This document shows positions 63,954-64,000 of a stretch of 64,000 nucleotides of DNA, one piece after another. Source of the DNA: Enterococcaceae bacterium OF42-14pH9A. Its GTDB lineage: Bacteria; Bacillota; Bacilli; Lactobacillales; Enterococcaceae. Numbering within the stretch: the first letter of the stretch is position 1; the number at the start of each line of letters is the position of its first letter. The stretch lies in NCBI GenBank assembly GCA_027692465.1, contig JAQEYU010000001.1, positions 1,311,338 through 1,375,337 on the forward strand, read 5' to 3'. The position numbers and the translations under genes were made by a program. The notes under the pieces are model-generated. The model had not been told where the DNA came from. It saw only the letters and a program-made list of their open reading frames with translations, and did no database searches.

Positions 63954-64000
63954 CTAAAAAGTTTCGGAAAATTTTCTTTGAGCAATCTGCTTTGGTCAGC

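Noticed and set aside
63634..63957. 107-codon frame with a fair ribosome site downstream of the S66 peptidase
   Set aside because: Its second half is the antisense of tRNA-Pro (the EDRIRTDDPLLPKQVLYQAELLP stretch is the usual antisense-tRNA artefact). The first 50 residues could be a remnant of a transferred gene, but nothing supports this.

Overview
The window reads as chromosome of a low-GC Gram-positive of the order Lactobacillales, most likely an Enterococcaceae member with an unusually high GC content (roughly half by eye). Pointers are the classical enterococcal mevalonate cluster (mvaK1-mvaD-mvaK2-fni), the alr-mazF pair, bifunctional adhE with Rex-type operators, water-forming NADH oxidase, KimA-type K+ uptake, strong GGAGG ribosome sites and a tRNA gene without encoded CCA. 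From memory, the order alr, queA, tgt, yajC, adhE, mva genes, infC-rpmI-rplT resembles E. faecalis, so most of the window looks like backbone. I do not assign a species.

Layout. 1-13 kb: alr and orphan mazF, a repeat-rich gap with a 229-bp fold-back element, an Mga-like regulator, two HAD phosphatases, a YhgE/Pip membrane protein and kimA. 13-18 kb (minus): opuC osmoprotectant ABC operon and an MhqO-like dioxygenase. 18-30 kb: queA, an AT-rich gene-free island that carries a cre-overlapped promoter and a terminator on the minus strand, a Ca2+-type P-ATPase, two tandem DUF975 proteins, tgt, yajC and adhE. 30-38 kb: two unassigned genes, the mevalonate/isoprenoid operon (minus) and a deoxynucleoside kinase. 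38-46 kb: response regulator, histidine kinase and two ABC ATPase-FtsX permease fusions, then corA and a Qnr-like pentapeptide protein. 46-55 kb: nox, a Cys/Arg-rich hypothetical protein, and leuABCD preceded by a CodY box, a consensus promoter, a leader peptide MTTFKQTFELLLL, a terminator and a tandem 121-bp repeat; then a methyltransferase and an acetyltransferase. 55-64 kb: HAD phosphatase, infC-rpmI-rplT with attenuator, a membrane protein plus secreted coiled-coil protein, a MORN protein coupled to OatA, an AT-rich S66 peptidase (MccF/LdcA type) and tRNA-Pro(CGG).

Functional themes are cell envelope (alr, oatA, S66 peptidase, mevalonate for undecaprenyl lipid), ion and osmotic balance (kimA, opuC, corA, Ca2+ ATPase), redox balance in fermentation (adhE, nox) and leucine synthesis.

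The less ordinary content is in the gaps: a MITE-like family of about 160 bp with TTAGGGTGTGTCTGAAAAC termini (three good copies and one decayed), a mosaic family of 30-60 bp repeats found at 1.8, 20.3, 33.6 and 35.9 kb (two inside the mevalonate operon), the three-way-junction fold-back at 2.0-2.3 kb, and the ribosome-type leucine attenuator with its duplicated downstream module. All promoter, operator and RNA-structure calls were made by eye from the sequence, without folding software or database searches.
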